Shown here in pieces: positions 22,567-33,117 of a stretch of DNA of 64,000 nucleotides. Both the position numbers and the translations under genes were made by a program. Numbering within the stretch: the stretch's first letter is position 1; each line of letters opens with the position of its first letter. This DNA comes from Melitaea cinxia (Eukaryota > Arthropoda > Insecta > Lepidoptera > Nymphalidae), in assembly GCF_905220565.1 (NCBI RefSeq), contig NC_059413.1:12501501-12565500 (forward strand), written 5' to 3'. The notes beneath the pieces were generated by a model, which was not told where the DNA came from, did no database searches, and was given only the letters and a program-made list of their open reading frames with translations.

Positions 22567-22801
22567 TCAATTTTTGATATGATATTCAAAATGTTTAGAA
22601 TTCCTAATGTGGGTAACACAAAAATAAAATCTTAGATATTAAAAATAGCACGGTGTCGTCTCCTGTCAAAGATTTTCATTGTAATATGAAACTTTGAATA
22701 GTTACGGGTTTCTGTAAAGAGCTCACTATAGACGGCGCCACGGTTCGCTTAAACCGAAATTAAAAAGTATCATATCGAAAATTTCGCTCGAGCGGGTGCA
22801 T

Positions 22802-22874
22802 CGTTCCATAGCTTAATTGGCTAGAGCGCCGACACGGTACGTCGGAGACGCGGGTTCGAACCCCGCTGGAGCGG
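22802..22874 (+). tRNA. tRNA-like sequence, second inverted unit
   Basis: Lies 308 bases after the 22494 copy with the same cloverleaf. The unit ends shortly afterwards at 'atgtttag' where the flanking 13-mer begins. Confidence 0.5.
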
Positions 22875-22919
22875 TCAATTTTTGATATGATATTCAAAAT
22901 GTTTAGAATCTTGATATAT

Positions 22920-23315
22920 TTTTGTTCTGCTGTCTGTACTCATTTGTCTGCTAGGTTGGGCGGGCGCCAAGCCGTCTGTCCTACATCGCTATTTATACAT
23001 CTACTATGTCATCTGTATACCAACATTTTGTCATAGTCAAATTAGTGTTCTCTTTTCCAAACACTTTATCTTTTACGAACTGCCTCGGTGAACTTTGTAT
23101 CGCCAAATATTTTTTAAATAAAAATTAGATACCAGTCTATTTTAGATGATGTCCGATGATGACTTATCTTGCGCATAAATTACTGAAAGGCAAGAAGGAG
23201 GTGAAATAAGGCCTTTAGGACTAGTTTTATTTCAACTGATAAACTACAACTTTTGAATTCACAAGTATAGAGAAAAATATTTGACCGGTAAAATGGAGCG
23301 TTTCAGCTTTTAACA
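22920..23315. other. Unassigned DNA
   Basis: A GC-richer word, 'gttgggcgggcgccaagccg', lies near 22954. No gene supported. Confidence 0.4.
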
Positions 23316-23465
23316 CCCAAATAAACGACGGCTCACACGTGGTAGTTTTTTTAGTCAGTAGGAATCTGACATAACCCTTTGGCGCCCCCGCGCTGGAGGG
23401 TATCCATGATGGATTTTCCTCACGTAAAAAAAGGGTATAGGGTTTTCCCCATTGAGGACAAGGAT
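23316..23465 (-). repeat. Family C interspersed repeat
   Basis: 'gacggctcacacgtggtagt', 'gaatctgacataacccttt', 'cgcccccgcgctggagggta' and 'tccatgatggattttcctca' match the 43494-43658 insert on the opposite strand. Minus-strand open frames across it are incidental. Confidence 0.65.
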
Positions 23466-24209
23466 AAAACGCAGTTTGAGAAAAATATATTTTAAACTTA
23501 TATCTGCTGGATACTGTTATTCGTTTGTTATTCGTCAAATAGCGTTATCCACAATAGGTGGAACGGGCGCTAAGTATAATTTTTTTTAATACGGTGTATC
23601 GACTAGACAATTATAATTGTAAAGTTTGTACTTTTTTTAAATTATAATGCCATGAAACAATGGACCTCACACTATGTGCCTTTGTTAGCTAGAATTAATC
23701 AATGTAAATAATTGCGATCTACAATTCATTGTATGTATGAAAATGGTCAAGAAATCTTTCGTTAAGGGCTCGTCCATTTAGCGCGTGATGTTTTAGTAAT
23801 TTTTGATCCCCTACCTCCTTGGTGATATTTGATTAGGTTTAAGGTATTTTCTGATTAATATTTTTTAAATATAATGTGATTAAATTTTTTTTAGACAGAC
23901 ATCAAGTTTGTAGTCGATAAAAATCAAACCACAAATAATGTTTTCAAAATAATGTTTTTTTACAGTTTTAATGACAAACAATAATAATTTTCATTCGACA
24001 ATCGACAGATCCTTTCTTTTTAAATCTAATTTTTTTAATATTCAAAATTGACAGTTCATAGATAACGAGCCGGTAACCTCCGTGGTCCCTGGCGAGCTTG
24101 CGGTGTTGCTCGTGTTGCCCGCGTTACATCACATGTTTGATGGTTATTTGTTTGGCTTGGAAATCGCACGTACAACGAAAAGTATTAATTTTTATATAAT
24201 AATACTAAA
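23466..24209. other. Unassigned DNA
   Basis: A GC-rich island of about 70 bases (24067-24130: 'gagccggtaacctccgtggt', 'gtgttgcccgcgttacatca') stands out but has no coding frame or repeat partner here. Confidence 0.4.
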
Positions 24210-24345
24210 ATAATATAAATTGGAACATCCGATTAAAAAAATAATTATCAACATCAGTAAACCCAGTAAAAAGTTATGTAGTAGCAGACTTAAAAAATTC
24301 AGTCGAATTGCGAACCTTTTTTTTTAAGTCGGTTAAAAAGTAATA
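24210..24345 (-). mobile_element. Family M MITE fragment
   Basis: 'cagtcgaattgcgaacc' followed by 'aagtcggttaaaaag' is the inverted left end of the 17580 element. 'acccagtaaaaagttatgta' is the inverted internal block. Confidence 0.55.
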
Positions 24346-24469
24346 CAATTTCAATTTATAAAACGACAATTCAAAAGTGCTTTAAAAACCTACGCGGATA
24401 AAGATTTATTTTTGATTTCATTAATTTTAATATGCATTATTTATACATCATAAAAATAAAAAAATAAAT

Positions 24470-24640
24470 TTACCGTGTGGCTACGGTACTAAAGAATATA
24501 GCCACCCCCTCACTGCCCGTGGGTGTCATAAGAGGCGACTAAGGGATAACACAGTTCCGCTACCACCTTGGAATTTAAAAAGCCGACCGGTGGCGGGATA
24601 ACAGCAGTGGACTGTATAGGCATGATGATACATCATAATA
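24470..24640 (+). repeat. Family A repeat with internal deletion
   Basis: The 5' block ('gtgtggctacggtactaaag' to 'ggtggcgggataac') is joined directly to the 3' block ('agcagtggactgtatagg' plus tail), losing the middle of about 150 bases seen in the 46929 copy. Confidence 0.65.
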
Positions 24641-24649
24641 ACAAGTTTA

Positions 24650-24858
24650 ACAATAATTAAGAATCTACTTCGATCTATACTTATAAACGGAGAGCCGGTT
24701 TTTTGCTCGGTTATACTGTGAAAACTACTGAATTCATCGGAATAATACTCATACCATAAGATGCAGCGTGTTTCGGAAAAGGTTTTAGTATATGATATGA
24801 CTTGACTTAGATGATGATTACTTATCCTGTAAAAAAATGATCGGACAGAGGTCGCTAG
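24650..24858 (+). mobile_element. Helitron, 3' end CTAG present
   Basis: 'acggagagccggttttttgc', 'ataccataagatgcagcgtg' and 'ggacagaggtcgctag' (CTAG 24855-24858, followed by T). The same family as 19100 (-) and 53705 (+). Confidence 0.6.
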
Positions 24859-25204
24859 TATAGACATATAACATAAGACGACTCATTGCTACAATAAGTG
24901 GAAAATTCTTCCAGACTTTAGAAAATACACGTCATTCTAAGACTTAACAAAGAAAAAACGTTAAAAGTACATTGAAAGCTTTTATGAAAAGCTTTTATTT
25001 CGCGACTAAAATTACTTTTTAACTTCGTAAAAGGAAGTAATAGAAATTTAAAGGGTCGTAAATGTTTTAGTGCGGGAAAAGGGTACTTTTGTTAAAAGTG
25101 AAGAATTAATTTCATTAGGCTTTTAAGTACTAACGGTCCAATGGACGCTCATAGCTAATTATAACAATATTTATATGATCCATACATATTTTGTAGCGTG
25201 GTTT
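24859..25204. other. Unassigned DNA
   Basis: Includes an imperfect palindrome, 'gaaagcttttatgaaaagct', near 24976. Nothing else recognised. Confidence 0.4.
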
Positions 25205-25510
25205 TTTTTGCCGCCCGCTTTTTTTTATATCACTAGGTCGGCAAACAAGCGTACGGCTCGCCTGATGGTAAGAGATTACCGTAGCTTATAGACACCTGCA
25301 ACACCAGAAGCATCGCAAGCGCGTTGTCGACCCAATCCCCAATCCCCCCAGGAGCTCTGGTCACCTTACTCACCAACAGGAACACAATACTGCTTGAAAG
25401 CAGTATTATTTAGCTGTGGTCTTCCGTAAGGTCGAGATACTACCCCAGTCGGGCTGCTCCAGATTTTGACCAGGAAATTCCTGCTGTGCCCTACCTCAGT
25501 TAAACTCACC
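25205..25510 (+). repeat. Family B repeat, near full length
   Basis: From 'tatatcactaggtcggcaaa' through 'gcctgatggtaagagattac', 'gcatcgcaagcgcgttgtcg', 'gttcc-free core ccccaggagctctgg', 'gtcgggctgctccagatttt' to 'ctgctgtgccctacctcagt'. Use it as the reference copy. Confidence 0.75.
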
Positions 25511-25589
25511 GAAAGCTTGCCACCCCTACCGATTACTTTTTTTTACCAAATTAATTTAACACACACCTTGAAAGCACAATTTAATTGTG

Positions 25590-25980
25590 TTCATTAATCG
25601 ACTTTAAGAAAGGAGGTTCTCAATTCTGTTGTCTTTTTTTATGTAGGTTACATTTCGGACGCGATTTTAAATAATTTTTTTTTGTCAATTAAAAAATCGT
25701 TGTGATTTTGCCGCCCGGGGCCATAGCCTCCTGGCACCCCTCCACACTTCACGCTTTTAACCCTTCTCCTTTCTAGAGAAAAGCTGCTTTCCTAGCAGTA
25801 GGATGTAATATTATTATATTCATTCCCGAACCATTAACGCATCAGGATTCTTATTCTACTAGGGCTACTAGGAAATTATTAAAATCAGTTCATAAACGAC
25901 GAAGTTATCCCAGATCGTACATTAAAAAAAATATATAAATATATATACGTTCGAATTGAGTCGGTTAAAAAACTATTTTC
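25590..25980. mobile_element. Family M MITE remnants
   Basis: 'ggaggttctcaattctgttg' at 25612 is the element left end. 'cgttcgaattgagtcggtta' at 25949 is an inverted left end, so the two bound a possible decayed element. The interior holds 'cgcccggggccatagcctcc', not seen in other copies. Confidence 0.4.
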
Positions 25981-26592
25981 CTAGCAGTTGGATATATATA
26001 GTCTGTTTAATATTATTGTTTGTTTAACGTTCTTTCCCGAACCATTGACGCAGGATTCTTATTCGACTAGGGCTGATGAAAATTACTATGCAGCATTTAT
26101 TTATTTACTTATACGTTTATATAAAGCAAAAATGCCCAATTCAAGATCCAAGCAAGTACTGACTAAAACTGTGGACTAAGTAAGATTGAAAATAACAAAA
26201 AAAATTAGTGTCAGTAAAATATGTTTGCCCTGTTTAGCGGGGTCAGCCTTTTCCGTCATGACATGAGAATTAAGAATTATTATTTTGAAAGGTTTCAAAG
26301 CTTGTTTTGTTACTGTGTGGACCAATTGTTGATATATCTACAGTTTTTAGCGATACTGTCTGTCGTCTGGCCTTGCGTTTGTTGAAAGTAACGTGTCGTG
26401 TGAACTGAGTGAAATAAAATCTTAGTGTGTCTTTGATTATGATTTTATGATCTCATAGTCAGCTAAGAATCCAGGATCGCAACTAGTGACTGTAGATTTA
26501 AAAATACTTTTATTCGGAGATACTAATTAATAAATTAAAATAATTGAGTCATAGTAGTTTCTATATATATAAATCGTTATTGTACATTTTAT
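25981..26592. other. Unassigned DNA
   Basis: 'ttttcctagcagttggatat' at 25976 and 'attcccgaaccattgacgca' at 26034 repeat words from 25787-25840 (a local duplication of roughly 60 bases, diverged). No gene supported. Confidence 0.4.
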
Positions 26593-26624
26593 TATAGATG
26601 AATATTGCATAATATTCATCTATA
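26593..26624. repeat. Perfect 14-bp hairpin
   Basis: The arms tatagatgaatatt and aatattcatctata are exact inverted copies around a 4-base loop, gcat. AT-rich, so it could be chance or a MITE remnant. Confidence 0.6.
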
Positions 26625-26684
26625 AAATTAATTTTAATTAAAATTATCTTGCGTGTCAAAATTATGCAATATCCTGCTCAAAAT

Positions 26685-26945
26685 CTGTAGCAGTCTGTAG
26701 CATCTGTGACTGGGGATGTACCTCTATATTACAGAAGATCACAGCTAAATAATACTGCGGTGAAGCAGTGTTTTATTCTGTGGTGAGTAAGGTGGCCAGA
26801 GCTCCTGGGGAGGCTGGACGATCGGTGGTAGCTTCTGCAACGCGCCTGCGATATGCATCTGATGTTGCAGGTGTCTATAGACTACGATAATCGCTTACCA
26901 TCAGGTGAGCCGTCCGCTTGTTTGTCGTACTAGTTGTATAAAAAA
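26685..26945 (-). repeat. Family B repeat, near full length
   Basis: Inverted blocks 'aagatcacagctaaataata', 'ccagagctcctggggaggct' and 'cgcttaccatcaggtgagcc' in family order. Confidence 0.7.
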
Positions 26946-28150
26946 AATCAGAAATTCGAAGCGATTGTATTATTTTTAGCTTGAATTTTTATAAATCAAT
27001 GGCTTGAATAAATATTTTAATTTTTGTTACTACTTACGCCATCTAGCGAGGACGATGGAAGTTTTATTATTTGTAATAGCTACTATTATAGTTACAATTT
27101 ATTGTTGTTGATTTTCTAAATATTCTAAAGATGTTCTGTTATGAATTTTATATTTTAAATAATTTTGTAATATAAAACATTTAGTTTATTTTTTCTTCCT
27201 TCCATGAATATATGGTTGCGACATCTAGTCAATACTAGCACAATCTGCCGCATCATATAAAGACTGTGTTTAATAGTATTTAAGTTTCAGTGTTACCCGA
27301 TAGATGGCGATGGTGGAATGTGTATAAGGAAAGTAGACCTTTGTTTTTTTTTACTTTTTATTATTTAAACATTAATTTGATTATTTTTGACTACACATTC
27401 TATGCGGTTTCGGTGACGTTAATGTTATTACGTATCCAGTAGCATTCTCATAGTAAATACTTTTTAGAATATTATGTATGCATCAAGTCACTTTACTAAA
27501 AATAATAAAAATATTTTTAATGTAAAATTAAACGTGTTTTTCCGGCGCGTATGAACGACGCCTGGTTTTACGTATATGGGTCCACTTGATTGTTTATTAT
27601 TATTTTTAATTATTAGTATTTTTCTAATACAAAACTAATAGTGAAGATTTATTTATATAATTAAATTTATATAATTAAATTTAAATAATTCGTTGTCGTT
27701 TATTATTAATAATATTTAAAACACAGTATTTGTCATTTAAATATTTGAAAGAAAATTCATAAAATAATTATCCGATGGCAAAAATATTATTAAAAATTTC
27801 TCAACGGAATCGAAACAGGATAACGGTTAACTTTCAAATATCATTCATAAAGTACAATATTGGTACTAAAATAACTTTTTATTGGATACTTCTGATGATC
27901 TTGGACCACCCAAGTAATAACATTTCCTTTACCGTGAATCGTAAATCACCTGACGCTGACCACAAATAATTCATTTATTAATAGAAAAATACTGTATAAC
28001 TATTTTTACCCGACTTCCCTTGAGATTATAATACATATATGATATATTTTTTTCATACCGCGCTTCTTATATCGTTTTATAAGTATATTAGACTCTAGAT
28101 AAATAATTTATGAAATTTATAAATATTATGAATTAATAATTCCTGAATTG
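26946..28150. other. AT-rich stretch, nothing firm
   Basis: 'cgccatctagcgaggac' (27049) and 'gatagatggcgatggtgg' (27300) are inverted 'gccatcta' words that may mark old MITE ends. The 64-codon frame at 27775-27969 has no recognisable domain. Confidence 0.4.
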
Positions 28151-28154
28151 AAAA

Positions 28155-28400
28155 TAAAATAAATAAATATCTTATAACACACACACGGTCGTCTGTTCCT
28201 ATGGTAAGCAACTTAATGCTTGTGTTATAGGTAATAGCCGGCTGATATAGCTAAATACTTTTTTTTAAAATAAATATACATATAAATATTACATACATAT
28301 ATAAATATATAAATACAAATATAACACCAGACTCAGGAGCGAATCGAACCCGCAACCCGCGGAGCAAAAAGCAGGGTCACTACAAACTGCGCCAACGAAT
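28155..28400 (-). mobile_element. tRNA-headed SINE, family S1, near full length
   Basis: On the minus strand it begins with an A-box-like ttggcgcagtttgtagtgac and a B box, gggttcgattc (28341-28351), then the body, ending 'cgtgtgtgtgttataagata'. It matches 55984-56240 (+). The tRNA-related head implies RNA polymerase III transcription and LINE-dependent spread. Confidence 0.75.
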
Positions 28401-29271
28401 TAGTCGCAGCTAGTAATTTTTTTTATAAGAAGTGATTAAATACCCTTCGAAAACTACGTAAGTAAATCCGAATGAATCAGCTAGTGTATAATAAAGTTGT
28501 AAATTAACTTAACGTCTCGTAGCTTGAGTGATCTATGTATCTTCAACTTAACAAGTGATTAACCTATTTTGATTATTCTACAACTGTTTCCGGTGTGAAC
28601 GAGTAATGCCTATATATGGAATTTGAGTACTTACCTATAACGAAACTCCCGTCGAGTCCTCCCGTGATCATGGTTAGTGTAAAGTATCCGTAACGTCGGG
28701 GATTTAAAAAGCTTAATAAACCGCGATAAAATCCGAAAAAGTTGTTTCGTTATGAGTGATTGGCGTAAAAATTAGAAACTACACGACAAACGACAGTATA
28801 TATATCGATAACTAAACTTTTAACTGACTTGCAATAAAGTAATAATGGATTAAGCTCCAACTTCTTCTTCTTTGTATAAGACCTTTGCCACGCTGTGGGA
28901 TTTTCTCTAAAACTACTATAATTAGGTATTCAGTCTTTTTTAGTAAATCTATGTCTGTAGCAAATTTTGATATTTTAGTCTGTAAGTTCCAGTCAAGAGT
29001 CAGAACTGACACACACTTTTTTTAATGTATTAAATCAAAACTCGAATTACAAAAAAAAAAAATTGATCCATATAATTATTACGTTGTCATTAAAATTTTA
29101 TAAGTATAAATTACATTAGATTTCTTGTTATACATGATTCATTAAAATGTGACTAATTGAAAATGGTGACGTTTCAAAGATAATAGGGAGAGGTATCTAT
29201 TTGTTTAAATCGTAGTGGTTTTAACGTTTAAGGGTTTGCGTCATTTGTTATCATTAGCGTTTTATTTTAAT
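28401..29271. other. Unassigned DNA
   Basis: AT-rich with no repeat partner in the window. The minus-strand frame at 28812-29012 shows no domain. Confidence 0.4.
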
Positions 29272-29442
29272 CTAGCTGTGCTCGCGACTTCGTCCACATT
29301 GAATAGTGACTTTACATGTTCAACGTAATTCTTTAAAATAGCATAAATTTTTTAATTATGAACCGATTGACATGAAATAAACACTAAATGTTAAGCTAAA
29401 CTTGCCAAAATATATTAGTAAAAACTACATGTAAAGCAGTTT
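29272..29442 (-). mobile_element. Helitron 3' part
   Basis: The inverted terminus ctagctgtgctcgcgacttc, then 'acatgttcaacgtaattctt'. It matches, inverted, the 3' end at 40085-40130. A likely continuation is at 29730-29830 ('gccgtttctgagattagcgt'), separated by a family B insertion. Confidence 0.5.
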
Positions 29443-29729
29443 TTTTTTTATATCACTAGGTCGGTTAACAAGCATACGGCTCACCTGATGGTAAGAGATT
29501 ACCGTAACTTATAGACAACAACCGTAGACGTAACTTACAGACAAGCGCGTTGCCGACCCAATCCCCAATCCCCCCAGCAGCTCTGGTCACCTTACTCACC
29601 AACAGGAACACAATACTGCTTGAAAACAGTATTATTTAGCTGTGGTCTTCTGTAAGGTCGAGGTACTTCCCCAGTCGGGCTGCTCTAGATTTTGAGCAGG
29701 AAATTCCTGCTGTGCCCTACCTGAGTTAA
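29443..29729 (+). repeat. Family B repeat, inserted in a Helitron
   Basis: Complete family order, with a small local duplication 'aacttatagacaacaaccgtagacgtaact' in place of the usual 'agcttatagac' (30 bases in all, with 29517-29525 and 29538-29546 the related words). Helitron-like sequence lies on both sides, which suggests nesting. Confidence 0.65.
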
Positions 29730-29829
29730 GATAAGCCGTTTCTGAGATTAGCGTGTACAAACGCACAGACAAACAGACAAAAATTCTGACAATCATAGTT
29801 TTGGGTGCTATTTGCGTTGATAAAGGTAC

Positions 29830-30035
29830 CAATAATATTTTTTCTCACCCCGGCTTCGCATAGTAGCAAAAACTATCAGTGTTCCTTTACTATACTCGTA
29901 TTATGCATGTATTATACATATAAACCTTCCTCTGGAATCAATCTATTTACTAAAGAAAACCGCATCAAAATCCGTCGCGTAGTTTTAAAGATCTAAGTAT
30001 ACAGACAGCGGGATGCGACTTTGTTTTTTTACTAT
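29830..30035 (-). mobile_element. Helitron-like repeat fragment
   Basis: 'ccccggcttcgcatagtagc', 'aaaaactatcagtgttcctt', 'cgcatcaaaatccgtcgcgt' and 'atacagacagcgggatgcga' are shared with 61170-61380. Orientation is inferred from the ctagcgacccg terminus there. Confidence 0.55.
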
Positions 30036-30124
30036 GTAATGATGTACAGACAGTGACCCGTTACATTTTTATTATATGTATTGATAAGCGCTACTTTTTA
30101 TTGTATTACGTGGAAATCATTTGT

Positions 30125-30500
30125 GTTCTTTTTTTATACAACTGGGTCTGCCAACAAGTGTACGGTTAACCTGATCGTAAGCGATTACCGTAGTGTAGGT
30201 ATCGACGTCTGCAACACCAGAAGCTACGTAAGCGCGTTGCCATTCTTACCCCCAATCTCTCAGGAGCTCTGCTCACCTTGCACACAACAGGAACACAACA
30301 ATGCTTAAATGCAGTATTAATTAGCTGTGATCTTCTGTAAGGTCGAGGTACTAAAAAAAAAGCATGTTTGAGGAATAAAAAAGAACATGGGTTCAAAAGC
30401 CCGTGGATGTATACTACTTATATATATATAAAGGTCGAGGGCCCCAGTCAGGCTGGTCCGAAATTCGAGCAGGATATTTTCTGCTGTGCCATACATTAAT
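30125..30500 (+). repeat. Family B repeat interrupted by an 82-bp insertion
   Basis: The family B order is broken at 30349-30430. The 10-mer aaggtcgagg occurs immediately before (30339-30348) and at the far end (30431-30440) of the extra segment, as expected for a target duplication. The insert contains an A9 run and 'gggttcaaaagcccgtgg'. Confidence 0.65.
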
Positions 30501-30569
30501 GGATGATGATGATCTTTATAGACACTATTAAGTTGATTCAAGTAAATATGCTATAACGTCTAGACTCAG

Positions 30570-30670
30570 ACATTAAAATTTTTATGGCCTATGCAAATAT
30601 TTGTCAAAAGTAGGATTGAACCTGTAATCTCCGATACAGTCGGTGCTATTACCACTGCACTGTCTTATCA
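30570..30670 (-). mobile_element. SINE family S2, tRNA-like head
   Basis: The minus strand has gcagtggtaatagc (A-box-like) and aggttcaatcc (B box), then 'tatttgcataggccataaaa', the start of the S2 body seen at 34290-34330 and 60600-60660. Confidence 0.5.
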
Positions 30671-31576
30671 ACTATTATGATAATCGTATGATATATATGT
30701 AAAAATATGATAATAACCCGGTAACGGATTCCCATATAGGCACAGCATGCATCAGTAACTGTCATGATCTATTTCTAATAAGACGAATGGTTTTTGAGAT
30801 CGAATGATTGATCGAGAACCGGATGTGGTAACGGGGTAGAATGAGAATGTTGCATTTGATTGAACGATGCGAAATTATATGTAAGGAGGTTTTATGGCCA
30901 GTTGTACTGGACCGCAAAAAAGGAGCAGTTAGAAAATCTTTAATATCTTCAAAAATACCTGACCTAATTTTTATGAAATAAAAACTAAATTAAAGAATAT
31001 TAAATGCCACATAAAATATAATATAAAAACTTTTTTTTATTTCTGACAATACTGGAAGCTTTTCTTTCAGAGAAGTTGCGAAAATAGGCAAAACGTAATC
31101 AACAAAACCCAAACGTATCAACTCGTACTTAATGTTTTATAAAAAAAATTTCAAAAGATGTAAAGTCAAGTGACCAAAGATAATAAACACACAAGTCATA
31201 ATGAGAAGGTATATATCGCAAAAATGAGGTTTAATATTTATTTGATTATATTATTGTCTTAAAAACTGATATAAAGTTCAAGATAAAAGGTTAAAAACAT
31301 CAACGCGATATATTTGGAAACTTGTTGATTTAAAAATATGCTTTAAAAGGTAACACGAAAAGTTGAAAAATATTAACGGATTGATATGTTAATGACGAAA
31401 ATGGCCGACAATGAGCATCCGGTGTGATGTTTTAGAGTTAAAAAAGATAACTATAATCTGTGATGTTTTTAGTTTATCTGTTTCTGGAATAATTATTAAT
31501 TTTTAGAATTTTAATGGAAGTCAAATGGATTTTTAGTAAAATATACTGGTATTATTTGGTAACCTTCTAGGATATG
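30671..31576. other. Unassigned AT-rich DNA
   Basis: Nothing recognised. Confidence 0.4.
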
Positions 31577-31779
31577 ATGTACAATCGAGGAGTGTATGGA
31601 TAGGTTAGGGTTATTTTTTTTTTTTTTTTTTGAATAACGAAACTGTCGTTAAACGTTGTACTTTTTAAGTTAGATAGGTTAGGGTTATTTTTTTTTTTTT
31701 GTTAAACGAACCTGTCGTTAAACGTTGTACTTCTTAAGTTAGATAGGTTAGGGTTAAATTACACTCCTCGATTGTACAT
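31577..31779. mobile_element. 203-bp MITE with perfect 20-bp terminal inverted repeats
   Basis: The ends atgtacaatcgaggagtgta (31577-31596) and its exact inverse (31760-31779) bound two tandem subunits of about 70 bases. Each subunit starts 'gataggttagggtta', runs into a long T tract, and ends 'gtcgttaaacgttgtact', with a third partial start. No clear target duplication was found. Confidence 0.75.
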
Positions 31780-32129
31780 AATTACCACCTTCTATTACTG
31801 GGAAAGGAACTTTTAGTAGTATTTGAGCTATATTTTGTAATTTGACTTACAGTTGATTGGCTAAATTAATTTCTTATTTTCAACTTACGAATTGGCATTT
31901 CCTGCCGTAACTTGCAATAGACGAGCGATCATTGCGCAATTTGCTATTTAAAAATAATGCCAAATTGTACGAAATCAGTTTTCTAAGCTAGTGTCAATGT
32001 GACTGCACTTGACAAACGATAAGAAAGCGATTGTTTAATGACAGCTCGACTAATGACATGTCATTTGATGACGTTGACGTGATTATTCGAACACTTTTTG
32101 ACGTCATCACAAATCATAAATAAAAAAAT
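31780..32129. other. Unassigned DNA
   Basis: No gene or known repeat. 'gacgttgacgtgattattcg' at 32070 is isolated. Confidence 0.35.
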
Positions 32130-32290
32130 CTGTTTAAAATACAGACATGGTCGTCTGTTTCTAAGGTAGGCAATTTAATTTGTATGTTTTTAGGTAATAG
32201 CTGACTGATATAAGTACAAATTTTTTGTTACTCTCAGACTCCAGTGTTAGATTCGAACACAACACTCAGAGCATGGCTATGACACTGGCT
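32130..32290 (-). mobile_element. SINE family S1, diverged
   Basis: 'acagacatggtcgtctgttt', 'taggtaatagctgactgata' and 'gttagattcgaacacaac' (degenerate B box) in S1 order. Confidence 0.5.
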
Positions 32291-32397
32291 AGTCGAAAAG
32301 AATGAGAGCTTTAGATTAAATCTTATTTATTTATAATTTACAGCTTTACATGTATCAAAGAAATTTCTACAGTATAAGATTTTAAATTAACATGATT

Positions 32398-32500
32398 ATT
32401 TTTATTCATCACTTCAGCCTATCGCAGACCACTGCTGGACATAGGCCTCCACAAGTTCGCGCCAAAAATGGCGCGAACTCATGTGTTTTGCCCATAGTTA
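32398..32500 (-). repeat. Family A repeat, 3' end
   Basis: 'cagcctatcgcagaccactg', 'ctggacataggcctccacaa' and the hairpin 'gttcgcgccaaaaatggcgc'. Confidence 0.7.
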
Positions 32501-32939
32501 TTATATTATTTAAAACGGGATATTTACCATGTTTTCTATATTCATTTTGCGGAGCTCGATATTTGGACATTATCTACGAATGTCTTGTTCACGAGACATT
32601 CTTAGATTGTACATACTTGAGGTCTAAATGAACATAGACAATAAGCCACAGATAAATAAGATAAATAAGATATATTGTTAATAAGCCGTTTTAAAATTTT
32701 TATCCCTACAGTATTTCTATATAGTTATAAATATGTATGCCGGTTGTAATTTTACGAATAACCCCGTTATCTGTCTGATTGAGCATGCGGGCGATCGCAG
32801 CTGCGACCTCATAAAGTATATATCTGTTCTAACGCATCCCGTATCTATACAAATTGATTATTAAAAAAGTTTAATGCGTTTTATTTAAATTATGATTGGT
32901 CGATTTAAACTTAATGTGTCATCTGTTTTGTTATTTCCA
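32501..32939. other. Unassigned DNA
   Basis: Nothing recognised. Confidence 0.35.
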
Positions 32940-33117
32940 TCCCTAATATAATTAAATGTGAATGTAAGTTTTTTGTGACGCTTTCACGCAAGAACTACTT
33001 ACTACTCAACCGATCATCATGAAAGTTTGTACACATATTCTTGGAGGTATTAGAACTAATATAGGACACTTTTTATTAAAAAAATTCAATGCGAACGAAG
33101 CCGCGGGTAAAAGCTAG
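32940..33117 (+). mobile_element. Complete small Helitron (178 bp)
   Basis: 5' TCCCTAATATAATTAAATG. 3' 'gcgaacgaagccgcgggtaa' then aagCTAG (CTAG 33114-33117). Inserted between A and T. A diverged sibling lies at 42727-42887 (-). Confidence 0.75.

Larger units (their letters stand above)
21340..22906. repeat. Head-to-head array of 308-bp units, each with a tRNA-like sequence
   Basis: Direct units start at 21343, 21651, 21959 and 22267 (spacing exactly 308). The fourth is cut at about 22393, inside the tRNA-like D arm, where the sequence switches to the opposite strand and continues for about one and two-thirds inverted units. Units are nearly identical over the stretches compared, which points to recent amplification. 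Each unit also carries 'gtggcgccgtctatagtgag' and 'ctttgacaggagacgacacc'. The whole array is bounded by a 13-bp direct repeat, 'aatcttgatatat' (21327-21339 and 22907-22919), resembling a target duplication. Confidence 0.9.

Noticed and set aside
21409..22874. A cluster of genuine tRNA-Thr (GGT) genes
   Set aside because: All arms fold, but position 33 is C, one copy has a broken acceptor pair, the copies sit in 308-bp repeat units, and a related copy at 16962 has lost half its anticodon arm. A repeat family is the simpler explanation.
27775..27969. Small 64-codon gene
   Set aside because: No recognisable domain, AT-rich codons, no promoter or splice evidence, and a length common by chance in this composition.
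31599..31760. Interstitial telomere repeats
   Set aside because: The insect telomere unit is TTAGG in long tandem runs. Here 'ggttagggtta' occurs only once per 70-bp subunit inside a MITE.
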